A stretch of 64,000 nt of DNA, from assembly GCF_004698125.1 (NCBI RefSeq), contig NZ_ML214297.1, forward strand, positions 1,648,891 to 1,712,890. The letters run 5' to 3'. Positions 37,191 to 46,589 of the stretch are shown one piece after another. The stretch is from Halosimplex halophilum (GTDB lineage Archaea > Halobacteriota > Halobacteria > Halobacteriales > Haloarculaceae). Below the pieces are notes generated by a model. The model ran no database searches. It was not told the origin of the DNA and saw only the letters and a program-made list of their open reading frames with translations. Both the position numbers and the translations under genes were made by a program. Numbering within the stretch: the stretch's first letter is position 1; every line of letters begins with the position of its first letter.

Positions 37191-37334
37191 TCAGGCTATC
37201 TCGTCGCCGGTTACTGTCTCGTCCGACTGGATCCACGCCCGGTGGTTGTCGACGTCGTAGATCACGATGTCGCCGTTCGCGATCTCGAGTTCGTCGTAGC
37301 GGCTCGTCTCGGAGCGAGTTTCGTTGGTTGCCAT
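37191..37334 (-). CDS. DUF7331-like small protein, 47 residues
   Basis: Direct translation from ATG at 37334 to TGA at 37191 gives a 47-residue protein with NGDIVIYDVDNHRAWIQSD, the same layout as the protein at 30289-30459 (CDGETVVFDTSEPDGWIVSD). The shared Trp, Ser-Asp end and strand spacing make this a paralog. Family name tentative. Upstream lies 254 bp of sequence before the CARDB-like gene. Confidence 0.65.
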   Translation of the reverse strand: MATNETRSETSRYDELEIANGDIVIYDVDNHRAWIQSDETVTGDEIA

Positions 37335-37588
37335 TGTTGTGGTCTACGTTCCGTCGCTGTCTGTCGGTTCGACGCTATCGGTAGCTACGCCCTATACCTT
37401 GTTAAATGTTACCAATGGATCTGATACTGACCGCCGGTCGGGCGGCTGTGGTCGGTTCGGGCGGGGGAAACTCACGGAAAGTTCCTTCCTGTTTACAATG
37501 ATTGACGGGGTTCGGGCGGCAACCACGCGACGACACCTGCGTCGCCGTCGTTGGTCCCCGCGGCACGGTGGGTGGAAAACGAGAACCC

Positions 37589-39673
37589 ATGCAACGGACA
37601 CAGGTCCTGATAGTCGCCGCAGTCGCACTGTTGTTCGCCGCGTCGCCGGTCGCCGGCGCGGTCACTGACCACGATGTCGGCGCCGATGGAGTGGACGCGC
37701 CGTCGGCGGAGCCGCCCGGTTCGGCCGACGCGCCCGGTCCGACGGGGGCGGCCGGACCGGCGGACGGAACGACGACGCCGGCCCAGCAGCGACAGCAGCA
37801 GGACAACGTCACCGGCAACCCCGGGATCGACGTGTCGGTGCCGGACACCGACTTCGCCCCCGGGACACAGACCGCGCTGCGGGTCGTCCTGCTGAACGAC
37901 GGCAACGTCACGAACGGGTCGCTGTCGAACCCGGGGCTCGAACAGGAGGTGACCACCGCCCGCGCCGTCCGGGCGAGCGTCGGCGAGCACGACGCGCCGC
38001 TGACGGTCAACACCAACGAGCGCGCGGTCGCGCGCCTGGCCGACGGCTCCTCCGCGCCGGTCGAGTTCCGGATCGACGTCGACCGGTCGGCACAGCCCGG
38101 CACCTACGAGCTGCCGATCAACGTCTCGTACAACTACACGCAGTCGGTCGACCCCCAGACGAGCGAGTACAACCGCACGAGCACGACGAAGAACTTCACG
38201 GTGGACGTGACGATCGAGGAGGCCGCGCAGTTCCGCGTGACCGACGTGGAGTCGACGGCCCGCATCGGCGCCACCGGCACCGTCGACGTGACGGTGCGCA
38301 ACACCGGGACGGCGGTCGCCCGCAACGCCTCGGTCGCGCTCACCTCGCAGAACGCCGACCTGACGTTCGGCGCCTCGTCGTCGTCGACCCGCTACGTCGG
38401 CGGCGCCTGGGCGCCCGGCGAGACGCGGACCGTCTCCTACCGCGTCAGCGCCGCGGGGACGGCGAGCCAGCAGCAGTACGCCTTCGGCGCCACGGTCAAC
38501 TACGAGGACGAGGACAGCACGCCGCTGCAGTCCAACAGCCTCTCGCTGGGCGTCACGCCGGCGCCCGAGCAGACGTTCACGATCGTCGACAGCGAGAGCG
38601 ACCTCGCCGTCGACGACGACGGGCCCGTGACCCTCACCGTCCGCAACGACGGGCCGGTCGACGTGCGCGACGCCTCGGTGTCGTTCACCTCGACCAGCCC
38701 CGCGCTCACCTTCGGCGGGTCGACCTCCGCCAGCGAGTACGTCGGCGCCTGGGCGGCGAACGAGACCCGCGAGATCACCGTCGAGGCGACCGCGACGCCG
38801 GAGGCCGAGTCACGCAGCTACTCCCTGCAGGCCTCGGTCGGCTACGAGGACGGGGAGGGCGACCCCGGCGAGTCCGGGACGCTGCAGTTCGGCGTCCGCC
38901 CCGACCCCGAGGTCGAGTACGAGTTCGCGGCGAGCAACCTGAGCTCGTCGCTGCGGGTCGGCGAGGAGGGGACGCTGTCGGGGACGATCACCAACGTCGG
39001 CGACGCGCGGGCCGACAGCGTCGTGGTCGTCTTCGAGTCCGAGGGTCAGAACGTCTCGCCGCTCGAACGCGAGTACTCCGTCGGCAACCTGCGGGTCAAC
39101 CAGTCGAAGGCGTTCACCTTCGACGTGGAGATCAGCGAGGCTGCCGAGGCCGGGCCGAGGCAGTTCACGCTGCGGCCGACCTACCGGAACGCCGACGACG
39201 AGCGCCGCGAGGCCGAGAGCTTCGACACCCGCCAGCGCGTCCGCGAGCAACGGGACACCTTCGACGTGTCGGTCGCCAACGGGACCGTCGAGCGCGGCGC
39301 CGGGCGCGTCCTCGAAGTGAGCGTCACCAACGTCGGCGACGACCCCGTCAGCGACGTGTCGGCGGCCATCTACGCCGACGACCCGATCACCGTCGACGAC
39401 AGCGAGGCCTACGCCGGCGAGATCCCGGCCGGCGAGTCCGAGACGTTCACCTTCGAGGTCAGCGCCGGCTCGGACGCGCTGGCGAAGTCCTACCCCGTCG
39501 AGCTGGACTTCCAGTACGACGACGCCGACGGCGACACGACCCTCGACAGCGGCTACACCGTCGCGGTCGACGTGACCGAGCCCGAGGACAGCGGCGGCGG
39601 GCTGCCGGTGCCCGTCCTCGCCGCGGTCGTCGTCGCCCTCGCCCTGGTCGGCGGCTACCTGTGGTACAGGTAG
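37589..39673 (+). CDS. Surface protein with CARDB-like repeats and C-terminal membrane anchor
   Basis: 694 residues from ATG at 37589. It starts with a signal-peptide-like segment (about 6-22), then a Gly/Pro/Thr-rich stretch. Four or more repeats of about 90-120 residues follow, each with patterns such as GTVDVTVRNTGTAVARNASV and GPVTLTVRNDGPVDVRDASV that fit CARDB/NEW3-type beta-sandwich domains of exported proteins. A final membrane helix (LPVPVLAAVVVALALVGGYL) anchors it. The stop TAG is followed at once by the exporter's ATG, so the two are coupled and probably act as one envelope system. Confidence 0.88.
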   Translation: MQRTQVLIVAAVALLFAASPVAGAVTDHDVGADGVDAPSAEPPGSADAPGPTGAAGPADGTTTPAQQRQQQDNVTGNPGIDVSVPDTDFAPGTQTALRVVLLNDGNVTNGSLSNPGLEQEVTTARAVRASVGEHDAPLTVNTNERAVARLADGSSAPVEFRIDVDRSAQPGTYELPINVSYNYTQSVDPQTSEYNRTSTTKNFTVDVTIEEAAQFRVTDVESTARIGATGTVDVTVRNTGTAVARNASVALTSQNADLTFGASSSSTRYVGGAWAPGETRTVSYRVSAAGTASQQQYAFGATVNYEDEDSTPLQSNSLSLGVTPAPEQTFTIVDSESDLAVDDDGPVTLTVRNDGPVDVRDASVSFTSTSPALTFGGSTSASEYVGAWAANETREITVEATATPEAESRSYSLQASVGYEDGEGDPGESGTLQFGVRPDPEVEYEFAASNLSSSLRVGEEGTLSGTITNVGDARADSVVVVFESEGQNVSPLEREYSVGNLRVNQSKAFTFDVEISEAAEAGPRQFTLRPTYRNADDERREAESFDTRQRVREQRDTFDVSVANGTVERGAGRVLEVSVTNVGDDPVSDVSAAIYADDPITVDDSEAYAGEIPAGESETFTFEVSAGSDALAKSYPVELDFQYDDADGDTTLDSGYTVAVDVTEPEDSGGGLPVPVLAAVVVALALVGGYLWYR

Positions 39674-42118
39674 ATGGTCTTCGAGTGGTTCACCGACGAG
39701 GTCGGCGACGCCATCGCCTCCTACCCGGGGCGGATCAGCCTCGCCTTCCTCCTCGTGACCGCGGTCTTCCTCGGCGGTCTCGGCAACGTCGAGACCGAGA
39801 GCGGGAGCAACCAGTTCGTCGAGGACCTCGATTCCTTCGAGGCGTTCCAGGACATCCAGCGTGACTTCGGTACCCCGTTCGGGGAGAGCTCGACGACCAC
39901 GCAGCTGCTCCAGCGCGAGCAGAACGTCCTCTCGCGGACGAGCATGCTGCGGATGTTGCGGGCCCAGGAGCGGCTGCAGGACCACGACGGCCTGCGCGTG
40001 ACGGGCGTCTCCAGCCCCGCCCGGACCGTCGCACAGCAGCTCGACCCGGCGGCGACGACGGTCGAGGCGCAGATCGACGCCGTCGAGGCGGCCACGGCCA
40101 CCGAGATCGACCGGGCGGTCCGGCGGGCGGCGGAGACGCCCGGGTTCCGGTCGCAGGTCAGCGAGGACTTCGACACGCAGAGCGCGGCCGCGCGGTCGGC
40201 CCAGGCGTCCGTGACCCACGACCGCGACGTCGACGCCCGCGAGGAGCGCGTCGAGCGGGTGGTCGGCAGCGTGGCCGGCGACATCGACACCGTCGGGAGC
40301 GCGCCCAACACGATCGGGTCGTCGCTGGCGCTCGTGCTCCCGGCGGCGTTCGTCCTCATCGTCGGCTTCCTGGTCGTCGCCTACCGCGACCTGGTCGACC
40401 TGATCCTTGGCGTCGTGGCCATCCTGCTGACGCTGCTGTGGACGTTCGGCTTCCTCGGGCTGGCCGGCATCGCGTTCAACCCGCTGCTCGTGGCGGTGCC
40501 GCCGCTGCTCATCGCGGTCGGCATCGACTTCGGGATCCACGCCGTCAACCGCTACCGCGAGGAGCGCGAGCGCGACCAGCCCGTCGGCACGGCGATGGAG
40601 GTCACCACCGACCAGCTGCTGGTCGCCTTCTTCATCGTGATGGGGACGACCGTCATCGGCTTCCTGTCGAACCTGCCGAGCGCGCTCGCGCCGATCCGCG
40701 ACTTCGGCTTCGTCGCCGCCGTCGGCATCTGTTTCACCTTCCTGATCTTCGGGATCTTCCTCCCGGCCGCGAAGGTCAAGATCGACCGGCTGCGCGCGCG
40801 GTACCCGATCCCGACGATGAGCGAGCGCCCGCTTGGCTCGGAGGGGTCGCTGCTCGGTCGCGCGCTCGGCGGCGGCGTCGCCATCGCCCAGCGGGCGCCG
40901 GCGCTGTTCATGCTCGTCGTCCTCGTCGCCGGCACGGGCGCGGGCGTCTACGCCACCGGCGTCGGCACCGGCTTCAGCGAGGACGACTTCCTGCCGCCGG
41001 AGTACGAGGAGATCCCCGAGTGGCAGCGGGACCTGCCCGGACCGTTCAGCCCGCCGGAGTACAGCTACGTCTCGAAGACCAACTACGTCGAGGACAACTT
41101 CCCACAGAGCAGTTCGGTCCTGCTGTACGTCGAGACGCGGATGAGCCGCGACGCGGCGCTCGACCAGGTCTACCGGATGGGCGACGACCCGCCGCCCACG
41201 ATCCTCCGGGACGGCCGCCACGCCGAGAGCCAGTCGGTCGTCACGGTCGTCCGCTCGTACGCCGACCGGGACCCGGCGTTCGCCGATCTGGTGGCCCGCA
41301 ACGACCCCGACGCCGACGGCATCCCCGAGCAGAACCTCGGCGCGGTCTACGACTCCCTGGAGTCGGCGCCGGGGAGCGGCGTGGGCGGCGTCCTCGCCGA
41401 CGACCGCCGGAGCACGCTCGTCACCTACTCCGTCGACGCCGACGCGACCAACGGCGAGGTGGCGGCCGACGCCGAGGCGATCGCCGCCGAGACCTCTCTG
41501 GACGCCACGCCGACCGGTAACGCCGTCATCTTCGAGGAGGCCTCCGAGCTGATCCTCAGCACGGTGGTCACGAGCCTGCTGATCACGCTCGTCGGCGCCT
41601 CCGTGTTCCTGATCGTCGTCTACGGCGTCCTGGAGGGGCGGCCGTCGCTCGGCGTCGCCAACGTCGTCCCGATCGCGGTGACGGTGACGTTCGTCGTCGC
41701 GTCGATGCGCTACCTCGGCATCGACTTCAACGCGATCAACGGCGTGATCCTCTCGCTGACGATCGGGCTCGGCATCGACTACTCCGTCCACGTCGTCCAC
41801 CGCTTCGCCGACGAGTTCGAGGACCACGACATCGAGACGGCCCTCGACAGGGCGATCCGGGGCACCGGCGGGGCGCTCACCGGGAGCATGCTCACCACCG
41901 TCTCCGGCATGGGGATGCTCGTGTTCGCGCTCAACCCCGCGATCGGCGTCTTCGGCCTGCTGACCGCGCTGTCGGTCGTCTACGCCTACCTCGCCTCGAT
42001 CGTCGTCCTCCCGTCGACGCTGGTGCTGTGGGACCGCGTCGTCAACCGCTCGCGCGCGGCCAAGTTGCTGTACGGCCGCGGCAGCAACCCCACGCCGGAG
42101 TCGCCGGTCGAGGACTGA
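39674..42118 (+). CDS. RND-superfamily (MMPL/HAE3-like) exporter
   Basis: 814 residues. The architecture is that of the hydrophobe/amphiphile efflux-3 RND group: an N-terminal membrane helix, a large extracellular domain (about 40-220), a block of membrane helices with IAVGIDFGIHAVNRYREE, a second extracellular domain and a second helix block with LTIGLGIDYSVHVVHRFADEF. These repeated GIDFGIHAV and GIDYSVHVV segments hold the proton-relay Asp of RND proteins. Cargo is unknown. Its ATG abuts the CARDB gene's TAG. Haloarchaeal HAE3 genes are often paired with CARDB-like proteins; I infer the neighbour presents or binds the cargo. Confidence 0.9.
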   Translation: MVFEWFTDEVGDAIASYPGRISLAFLLVTAVFLGGLGNVETESGSNQFVEDLDSFEAFQDIQRDFGTPFGESSTTTQLLQREQNVLSRTSMLRMLRAQERLQDHDGLRVTGVSSPARTVAQQLDPAATTVEAQIDAVEAATATEIDRAVRRAAETPGFRSQVSEDFDTQSAAARSAQASVTHDRDVDAREERVERVVGSVAGDIDTVGSAPNTIGSSLALVLPAAFVLIVGFLVVAYRDLVDLILGVVAILLTLLWTFGFLGLAGIAFNPLLVAVPPLLIAVGIDFGIHAVNRYREERERDQPVGTAMEVTTDQLLVAFFIVMGTTVIGFLSNLPSALAPIRDFGFVAAVGICFTFLIFGIFLPAAKVKIDRLRARYPIPTMSERPLGSEGSLLGRALGGGVAIAQRAPALFMLVVLVAGTGAGVYATGVGTGFSEDDFLPPEYEEIPEWQRDLPGPFSPPEYSYVSKTNYVEDNFPQSSSVLLYVETRMSRDAALDQVYRMGDDPPPTILRDGRHAESQSVVTVVRSYADRDPAFADLVARNDPDADGIPEQNLGAVYDSLESAPGSGVGGVLADDRRSTLVTYSVDADATNGEVAADAEAIAAETSLDATPTGNAVIFEEASELILSTVVTSLLITLVGASVFLIVVYGVLEGRPSLGVANVVPIAVTVTFVVASMRYLGIDFNAINGVILSLTIGLGIDYSVHVVHRFADEFEDHDIETALDRAIRGTGGALTGSMLTTVSGMGMLVFALNPAIGVFGLLTALSVVYAYLASIVVLPSTLVLWDRVVNRSRAAKLLYGRGSNPTPESPVED

Positions 42119-42207
42119 CCGCGGCGGCGGTCGCCCCGGCGCCGGCGCTCCCGTCTGTCACGCACGGCCCCCCGAACGCTTTACCGCTGGTCGGTCAATG
42201 GGCTGGT

Positions 42208-43614
42208 ATGGTTCACGTGGTCATCGTCGGCGCCTACGGCAGCGCCGGCGCGGCGGTCGCGAACTCGCTCGCCGACGAACCCGACGTGGAACTCACGCTG
42301 ATCGACGACGGCGAACCCGGCGGCGGCCTCTGCATCCTGCGGGGCTGTATGCCCTCCAAGGAGGTGCTGTCGGCCGGCGCCCACCGCTTCCGGGCCCGCC
42401 ACGACGAGCGGCTGCTCGGCGACCCACACGAGGTCGACCTCGACCGCACCATCGAGCGCAAGGACGACCACACGCTCGGGTGGGCCGAGCACCGCCGCGA
42501 GTCGATCCACGAGATCGCCGAGCGCGACGACGCGACCTTCGTCCACGACACCGCGCGGTTCGTCGACGACCACACGGTCGTCGCCGGCGGCCGCGAGATC
42601 ACCGGCGACTACGTGGTGATCGCGACGGGCTCGGCGGTCAACATCCCCGACCTGCCCGGCATCGACGACGTGCCCCACCAGACGAGCGCGGATCTCCTCG
42701 ACGCCACCGAGCTCCCCGACTCGGCGGTCGTGATGGGGCTGGGCTACATCGGGCTGGAGATGGTCCCGTACCTCAGCGAGGTCGGCGGGACCGACGTGAC
42801 CGTCGTCGAGCACGACGAGCGGCCCATCGACGAGGCGGACCCCGACTTCGGCGACGCGGTCCTCGACCTCTACCGCGAGGCCTTCGACGTGCGGATCCCC
42901 ACCGAGTGTTACGAGAAGCGCGTCGAACCCACCGAGGACGGCGGCGTCCGGCTGTACCTCGAAGGCGCCGACGGCGACGACGAGGTCGTCGAGGCCGACG
43001 AGCTCTACCTGTTCACCGGCCGGCGGCCGTGTCTCGGCCGGCTGGGACTGAAGAACTCGGCGCTGGAGCGGGGGCCGGACTGGGTCCTCGACACCATGCA
43101 GGCCCGCGACGACGACCGCGTGTTCGTCGTCGGCGACGCCAACGGCAAGGAGCCGATCCTCCACGTCGCCAAGGAGCAGGGGTTCACCGCCGCCGAGAAC
43201 ATCCTCCGGCGCGAACGCGGCGAACCCCTGGAGGCCTACGAGAACGTCACCCATCACGTCATCTTCTCCGGGCTGGGCGTCTACCCCTACGCCCGCGTCG
43301 GCATGACCGAACGCGAGGCACGCGAGGCGGGCTACGACGTGGCCGTCGCGAAGCGGCGGGCCAGCGACGACGGCGTGTTCGAGGCCAAGGACGCTCCGGA
43401 GGGCGTCGCCAAGCTCGTCGTCGACCGCGAGTCGGCGACGGTGCTGGGCTGGCAGGGCCTGCACTACCACGCCGACGTGATGGCCAAGACGATGCAGGTC
43501 GTCGTCGAGATGGAACTCGACGTGCGCGAGGTGCCCGACCGCGCCTACCACCCGACGACGCCCGAGATCATCGACGGCCTCCTGCGGGAGTGCGCCGACG
43601 CCGTCGCCGAGTAG
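42208..43614 (+). CDS. Dihydrolipoamide-dehydrogenase-like flavoprotein
   Basis: 468 residues from ATG at 42208. Class I pyridine nucleotide-disulfide oxidoreductase. The FAD motif is VVIVGAYGSAGAAVA at the start, and the redox disulfide CILRGC (near residue 48) has the C-x4-C spacing. The NAD motif is VVMGLGYIGLEM near 175. The C-terminus has YHPTTPE with the His-Glu catalytic pair. No pyruvate or branched-chain dehydrogenase genes adjoin it, so the physiological disulfide partner is unknown; mercuric- or other thiol reductases of this class are alternatives. Confidence 0.88.
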   Translation: MVHVVIVGAYGSAGAAVANSLADEPDVELTLIDDGEPGGGLCILRGCMPSKEVLSAGAHRFRARHDERLLGDPHEVDLDRTIERKDDHTLGWAEHRRESIHEIAERDDATFVHDTARFVDDHTVVAGGREITGDYVVIATGSAVNIPDLPGIDDVPHQTSADLLDATELPDSAVVMGLGYIGLEMVPYLSEVGGTDVTVVEHDERPIDEADPDFGDAVLDLYREAFDVRIPTECYEKRVEPTEDGGVRLYLEGADGDDEVVEADELYLFTGRRPCLGRLGLKNSALERGPDWVLDTMQARDDDRVFVVGDANGKEPILHVAKEQGFTAAENILRRERGEPLEAYENVTHHVIFSGLGVYPYARVGMTEREAREAGYDVAVAKRRASDDGVFEAKDAPEGVAKLVVDRESATVLGWQGLHYHADVMAKTMQVVVEMELDVREVPDRAYHPTTPEIIDGLLRECADAVAE

Positions 43615-43698
43615 CGGGAGCGACTGTACCAGTGCAGGGCGTCGATCCGCTCTCCACCGTTCGGTTCGCTCGTCGACCTGTCCACGTCGGCGCGCGCT

Positions 43699-43933
43699 GT
43701 CGCGGCCTCCGTGCCGCGACATAATCGCGCGAGGGATTCGCGACTCGCGTGTCGCGAATCGGCTGGGGAGGCTCGTGGCCGTCTGCGGTGCTGTGCGGTG
43801 GCGGTGCTGTTGCGGTGCTGTGCTGTCCTGGCGGACTGAACGGGCGAGGCGCGCTCGCGCCGGGCGTCGCCTGAGCGGGCACTATCCGCGCGGTGCGAGG
43901 CGCGCAGCGCCTCGAAGCGAACGGCTCTGCCGT
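43699..43933. repeat. Cluster of short hairpins and 10-bp repeats
   Basis: Successive perfect inverted repeats: 43699-43720 (stem 8, loop CTCCGT), 43735-43760 (stem 10, loop TCGCGT), 43896-43914 (stem 8, loop GCA) and 43921-43933 (stem 5, loop TCT). Between them GCGGTGCTGT recurs at 43785, 43801 and 43812. No frame through it is gene-like. It resembles the 15332-15705 element in style but has no long terminal inverted repeat. Confidence 0.7.
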
Positions 43934-44002
43934 GAGCGGGCGGTGCGGAGAGGGCGGATATCCCGTTCAGCGACCGCGAGCGCGCCGAGGGCTTTCATCA
44001 CT

Positions 44003-44050
44003 CGCTGTCGAGTACGCCCGCTGTCGAGTACGTCCGCTGTCGAGAACAGT
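44003..44050. repeat. Three 16-bp direct repeats
   Basis: CGCTGTCGAGTACGCC-type units start at 44003, 44019 and 44035; the third is diverged in its last bases. They lie downstream of the HEAT-protein gene and next to the hairpin cluster. Together with 43615-44143 they fill a 529-bp stretch with no gene seen. Confidence 0.75.
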
Positions 44051-44143
44051 CGGGGGCATCCGCGTGTCTCCAACGTCGGATCGACCGGAAACAGCGACGC
44101 AGTTCACGACGCGAACCGAAGGCCGCCGGACAGGGACGGAGAC

Positions 44144-45433
44144 TCAGACGGCCTTCTCGGCCTCGGACTGGACGAGGTAGGCGCGGTCGTCGGTGTAGTC
44201 GGCGAGCACGTCGAGCGCCCGTTCGGTGCCGATCTGGTTGAGCGCCCACGCGGCGCTGGCCCGGACCTCGTTGGCCTCGTCGTTCTCCAGCACGTCGGCG
44301 AGCGGTTCGATGGCGCGGGTGTCGCCGAGCAGGCCGAGCGAGCGGGCCGCGGCCGAGCGGATCTCGTAGTTGTCGGCGTCGAGGCGCTGGGCGACCGGTT
44401 CGACCGAGTCCTCGCTGCCGATCTCGCCGAGCGCGCGCAGCGTGACCTTCTGGAGGGCGGCGTCGCCGTCGCCGTCGATGAAGTCGTGGAGCGTCTCCGC
44501 GGCGTCATCGTCGCCGATCTTCCCGAGGATCTCGACGGGCCGCTTGTTGCGCTTCTGGGCGCGCTGGTGGACGGCGTCGTACGCTTCTTCGGGCCCCATC
44601 CGCCAGAGCGTGTCGAGGACGTTCTCCTCCATGAAGTCGGAGTCGAACGTCTCCAGGGCCTTGACGATGGGCTCGACCTCGCCGAGCTCCTCGTAGACCT
44701 TCACCGCGTTCCACTCGGCGGGGAAGTCCTTGCGGTTGCCCGACTCGAGCACGTCGTAGAACCCCTCGGCGTCCAGCTGCTCGCGGACCGTCAGATCGTC
44801 CCACTCCTCGGCGGCCTTCAGGTCGTCCTGCAGGGTCTCGGCCCCGTCCAGCAGGGCGGCGATGGTCTCGGCGTCCTCGTCGGGGTCGAGCGCGCTGCCC
44901 TCGACGACCTGGGCGGCCTGGTCGACGGCGTCGGCCAGGTCCTCGGGGTCGTCGCTCTCGGCCGAGAGTTCGGTGTCGAGCTGCTCGGCCGTGGTGCCGA
45001 GATACGACTGGACCGCGGTGACCACGTCGGGGCGACCGTCCTCGGTCCAGCGGGTGTCGGTGATCGTCGACTGGGCCTCTTCGAGGGCGGCGACCACGTC
45101 GTCGGCGTAGGGACCGCGCTGGTCCTCGAGCTGGTCGCGCAGGTCCGCGATGCGGTCTTCGAGTTCGGCCGCCGGGTCCTCCGCGTCCTCGTCGTCCTCG
45201 TCGGGCTCGGGCAGGTCGGCCGCCTCTAGGTCGGCCTCGATCTCGTTCAGCTGTTCCTCGACCTCGTCGAGGTCGGCCTCGGTCTCGGCGGCCTCCAGCG
45301 ACTCCTCGGCGTCGTCGAGGCGCTGGGCGAGCGTGTCGGCCGACAGCGCCGTCTCCTCGGCCTCGCCCGCGTCGGCTTGCTCGTCGGCGGCCTCCTCGGC
45401 GTCGTCGGCCGCTTCGTCGTCCCCGTTGCTCAT
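44144..45433 (-). CDS. HEAT-repeat protein
   Basis: 429 residues from ATG at 45433. The N-terminal 130 residues are extremely acidic (long Glu/Asp/Ala runs with coiled-coil-like EESLEAAETEADLDEVEEQ). The C-terminal ~150 residues are HEAT/PBS-lyase-like repeats, for example VTLRALGEIGSEDSVEPVAQ, AAARSLGLLGDTRAIEPLAD and ASAAWALNQIGTERALDVLA. Such proteins bind partners rather than catalyse. It is 84 bp downstream of htpX on the same strand. Role unknown. Confidence 0.9.
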   Translation of the reverse strand: MSNGDDEAADDAEEAADEQADAGEAEETALSADTLAQRLDDAEESLEAAETEADLDEVEEQLNEIEADLEAADLPEPDEDDEDAEDPAAELEDRIADLRDQLEDQRGPYADDVVAALEEAQSTITDTRWTEDGRPDVVTAVQSYLGTTAEQLDTELSAESDDPEDLADAVDQAAQVVEGSALDPDEDAETIAALLDGAETLQDDLKAAEEWDDLTVREQLDAEGFYDVLESGNRKDFPAEWNAVKVYEELGEVEPIVKALETFDSDFMEENVLDTLWRMGPEEAYDAVHQRAQKRNKRPVEILGKIGDDDAAETLHDFIDGDGDAALQKVTLRALGEIGSEDSVEPVAQRLDADNYEIRSAAARSLGLLGDTRAIEPLADVLENDEANEVRASAAWALNQIGTERALDVLADYTDDRAYLVQSEAEKAV

Positions 45434-45517
45434 ACCCCGAAATGCGACTGTCCGGGCCAAAGGCGTTTCCATTCGGCGACTCGGAGCGGTCGACCGCTCG
45501 CTCCGGGGACCGCCGCC

Positions 45518-46429
45518 TCAGCGCCCCTCGAACTCGCCGGCCAGTTCCGAGAGCCGCTCGACGCGCTTCTCGGGGTCGGGATGGGTCTCCATGGCCTTCA
45601 CGAGCCGCGATTTCGCCTCCGCCGGGACGATGAACAGCGCGTTCAGCTCGGCGTGGTCGCGCAGGTCCCGCTCGGGCGTCGCGGCCATCTCCGCGGAGAT
45701 GGTCTCGATGGCCCCGGCCATCGCCGCGGGCTTGCCGGTGATGACGGCGGCGCCGCGGTCGGCGGCGTACTCGCGGTGCCGGGAGATGGCTCGCGAGACG
45801 AGGTAGCCGCCGAGCCACGCGACCGCGGAGACGGCGACGAACGCCCAGAGCCAGGGCATCCCGCCGTCGCCGCCGCCGGCGTCGCCCCCGCCGTCGCCGA
45901 ACCACCAGAAGTTCCGCACGACCATCGCGGCGACGGTCACGAGGAACGTGACGACCGACATCACGAGCGCGTCGCGGTGTTTCACGTGGGCGATCTCGTG
46001 GGCGAGCACGGCGTCGAGCTCCTCGCCCTGGAGCGTGTCGAGCAGCCCCTCGGTGACCGCGACCACGGCGTCGTCGCGGCCCTTCGCGGTCGCGAACGCG
46101 TTGGGCTGGGACTGCGGCGAGACGGCCACGTCGGGCTCGGGGACGCCCGCCTGGCTGGCGAGGCGACTCACGCGTGCGTGGAGGTCGGGGTACTCGGCTT
46201 CGCTCACGCGGTCGGCGTCGAGCGCCCTGAGCGCGGCGTCGGGGGCGTACCTGTACTGGAGGGCGACGAGCACGCCCGCGACGCCGACGACGAGGAAGAG
46301 CCCGGCGCTCCCGAGGGCGTCGGTCGCCCACCACGCGGCGACGCCGACGAACGCGGCGTAGAGGGCGGCCATCCCGGCCATCGCCGCGAGCATCCGAACC
46401 CGGAGGGACCAGTCGGGTCTGGGCTGCAT
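45518..46429 (-). CDS. htpX: HtpX-like membrane zinc protease
   Basis: 303 residues from ATG at 46429. HtpX degrades misfolded membrane proteins. The zinc motif is HEIAH near residue 140, followed by two membrane segments and a later EYAADRGAAVITG supplying the third ligand Glu. Two N-terminal helices precede it. I chose MQPRPDW as start because the homologous N-terminus and a TATA-like box about 26 bp upstream (near 46455) fit; longer in-frame starts exist. Confidence 0.92.
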   Translation of the reverse strand: MQPRPDWSLRVRMLAAMAGMAALYAAFVGVAAWWATDALGSAGLFLVVGVAGVLVALQYRYAPDAALRALDADRVSEAEYPDLHARVSRLASQAGVPEPDVAVSPQSQPNAFATAKGRDDAVVAVTEGLLDTLQGEELDAVLAHEIAHVKHRDALVMSVVTFLVTVAAMVVRNFWWFGDGGGDAGGGDGGMPWLWAFVAVSAVAWLGGYLVSRAISRHREYAADRGAAVITGKPAAMAGAIETISAEMAATPERDLRDHAELNALFIVPAEAKSRLVKAMETHPDPEKRVERLSELAGEFEGR

Positions 46430-46589
46430 GTCCGGTCCTAGCCGTCGCGGACTCATAGATGTTACTCCGACGCCACTTCCGCGGGGGCCCTCACGGGGGA
46501 TCGGCGCTCCCCGAATCGTCACTACCCGAACCGTCGCTCCACGGGCCGGCTGGCGAACGTTTACGATCCCGCCGGCCGACGCTCGATCC

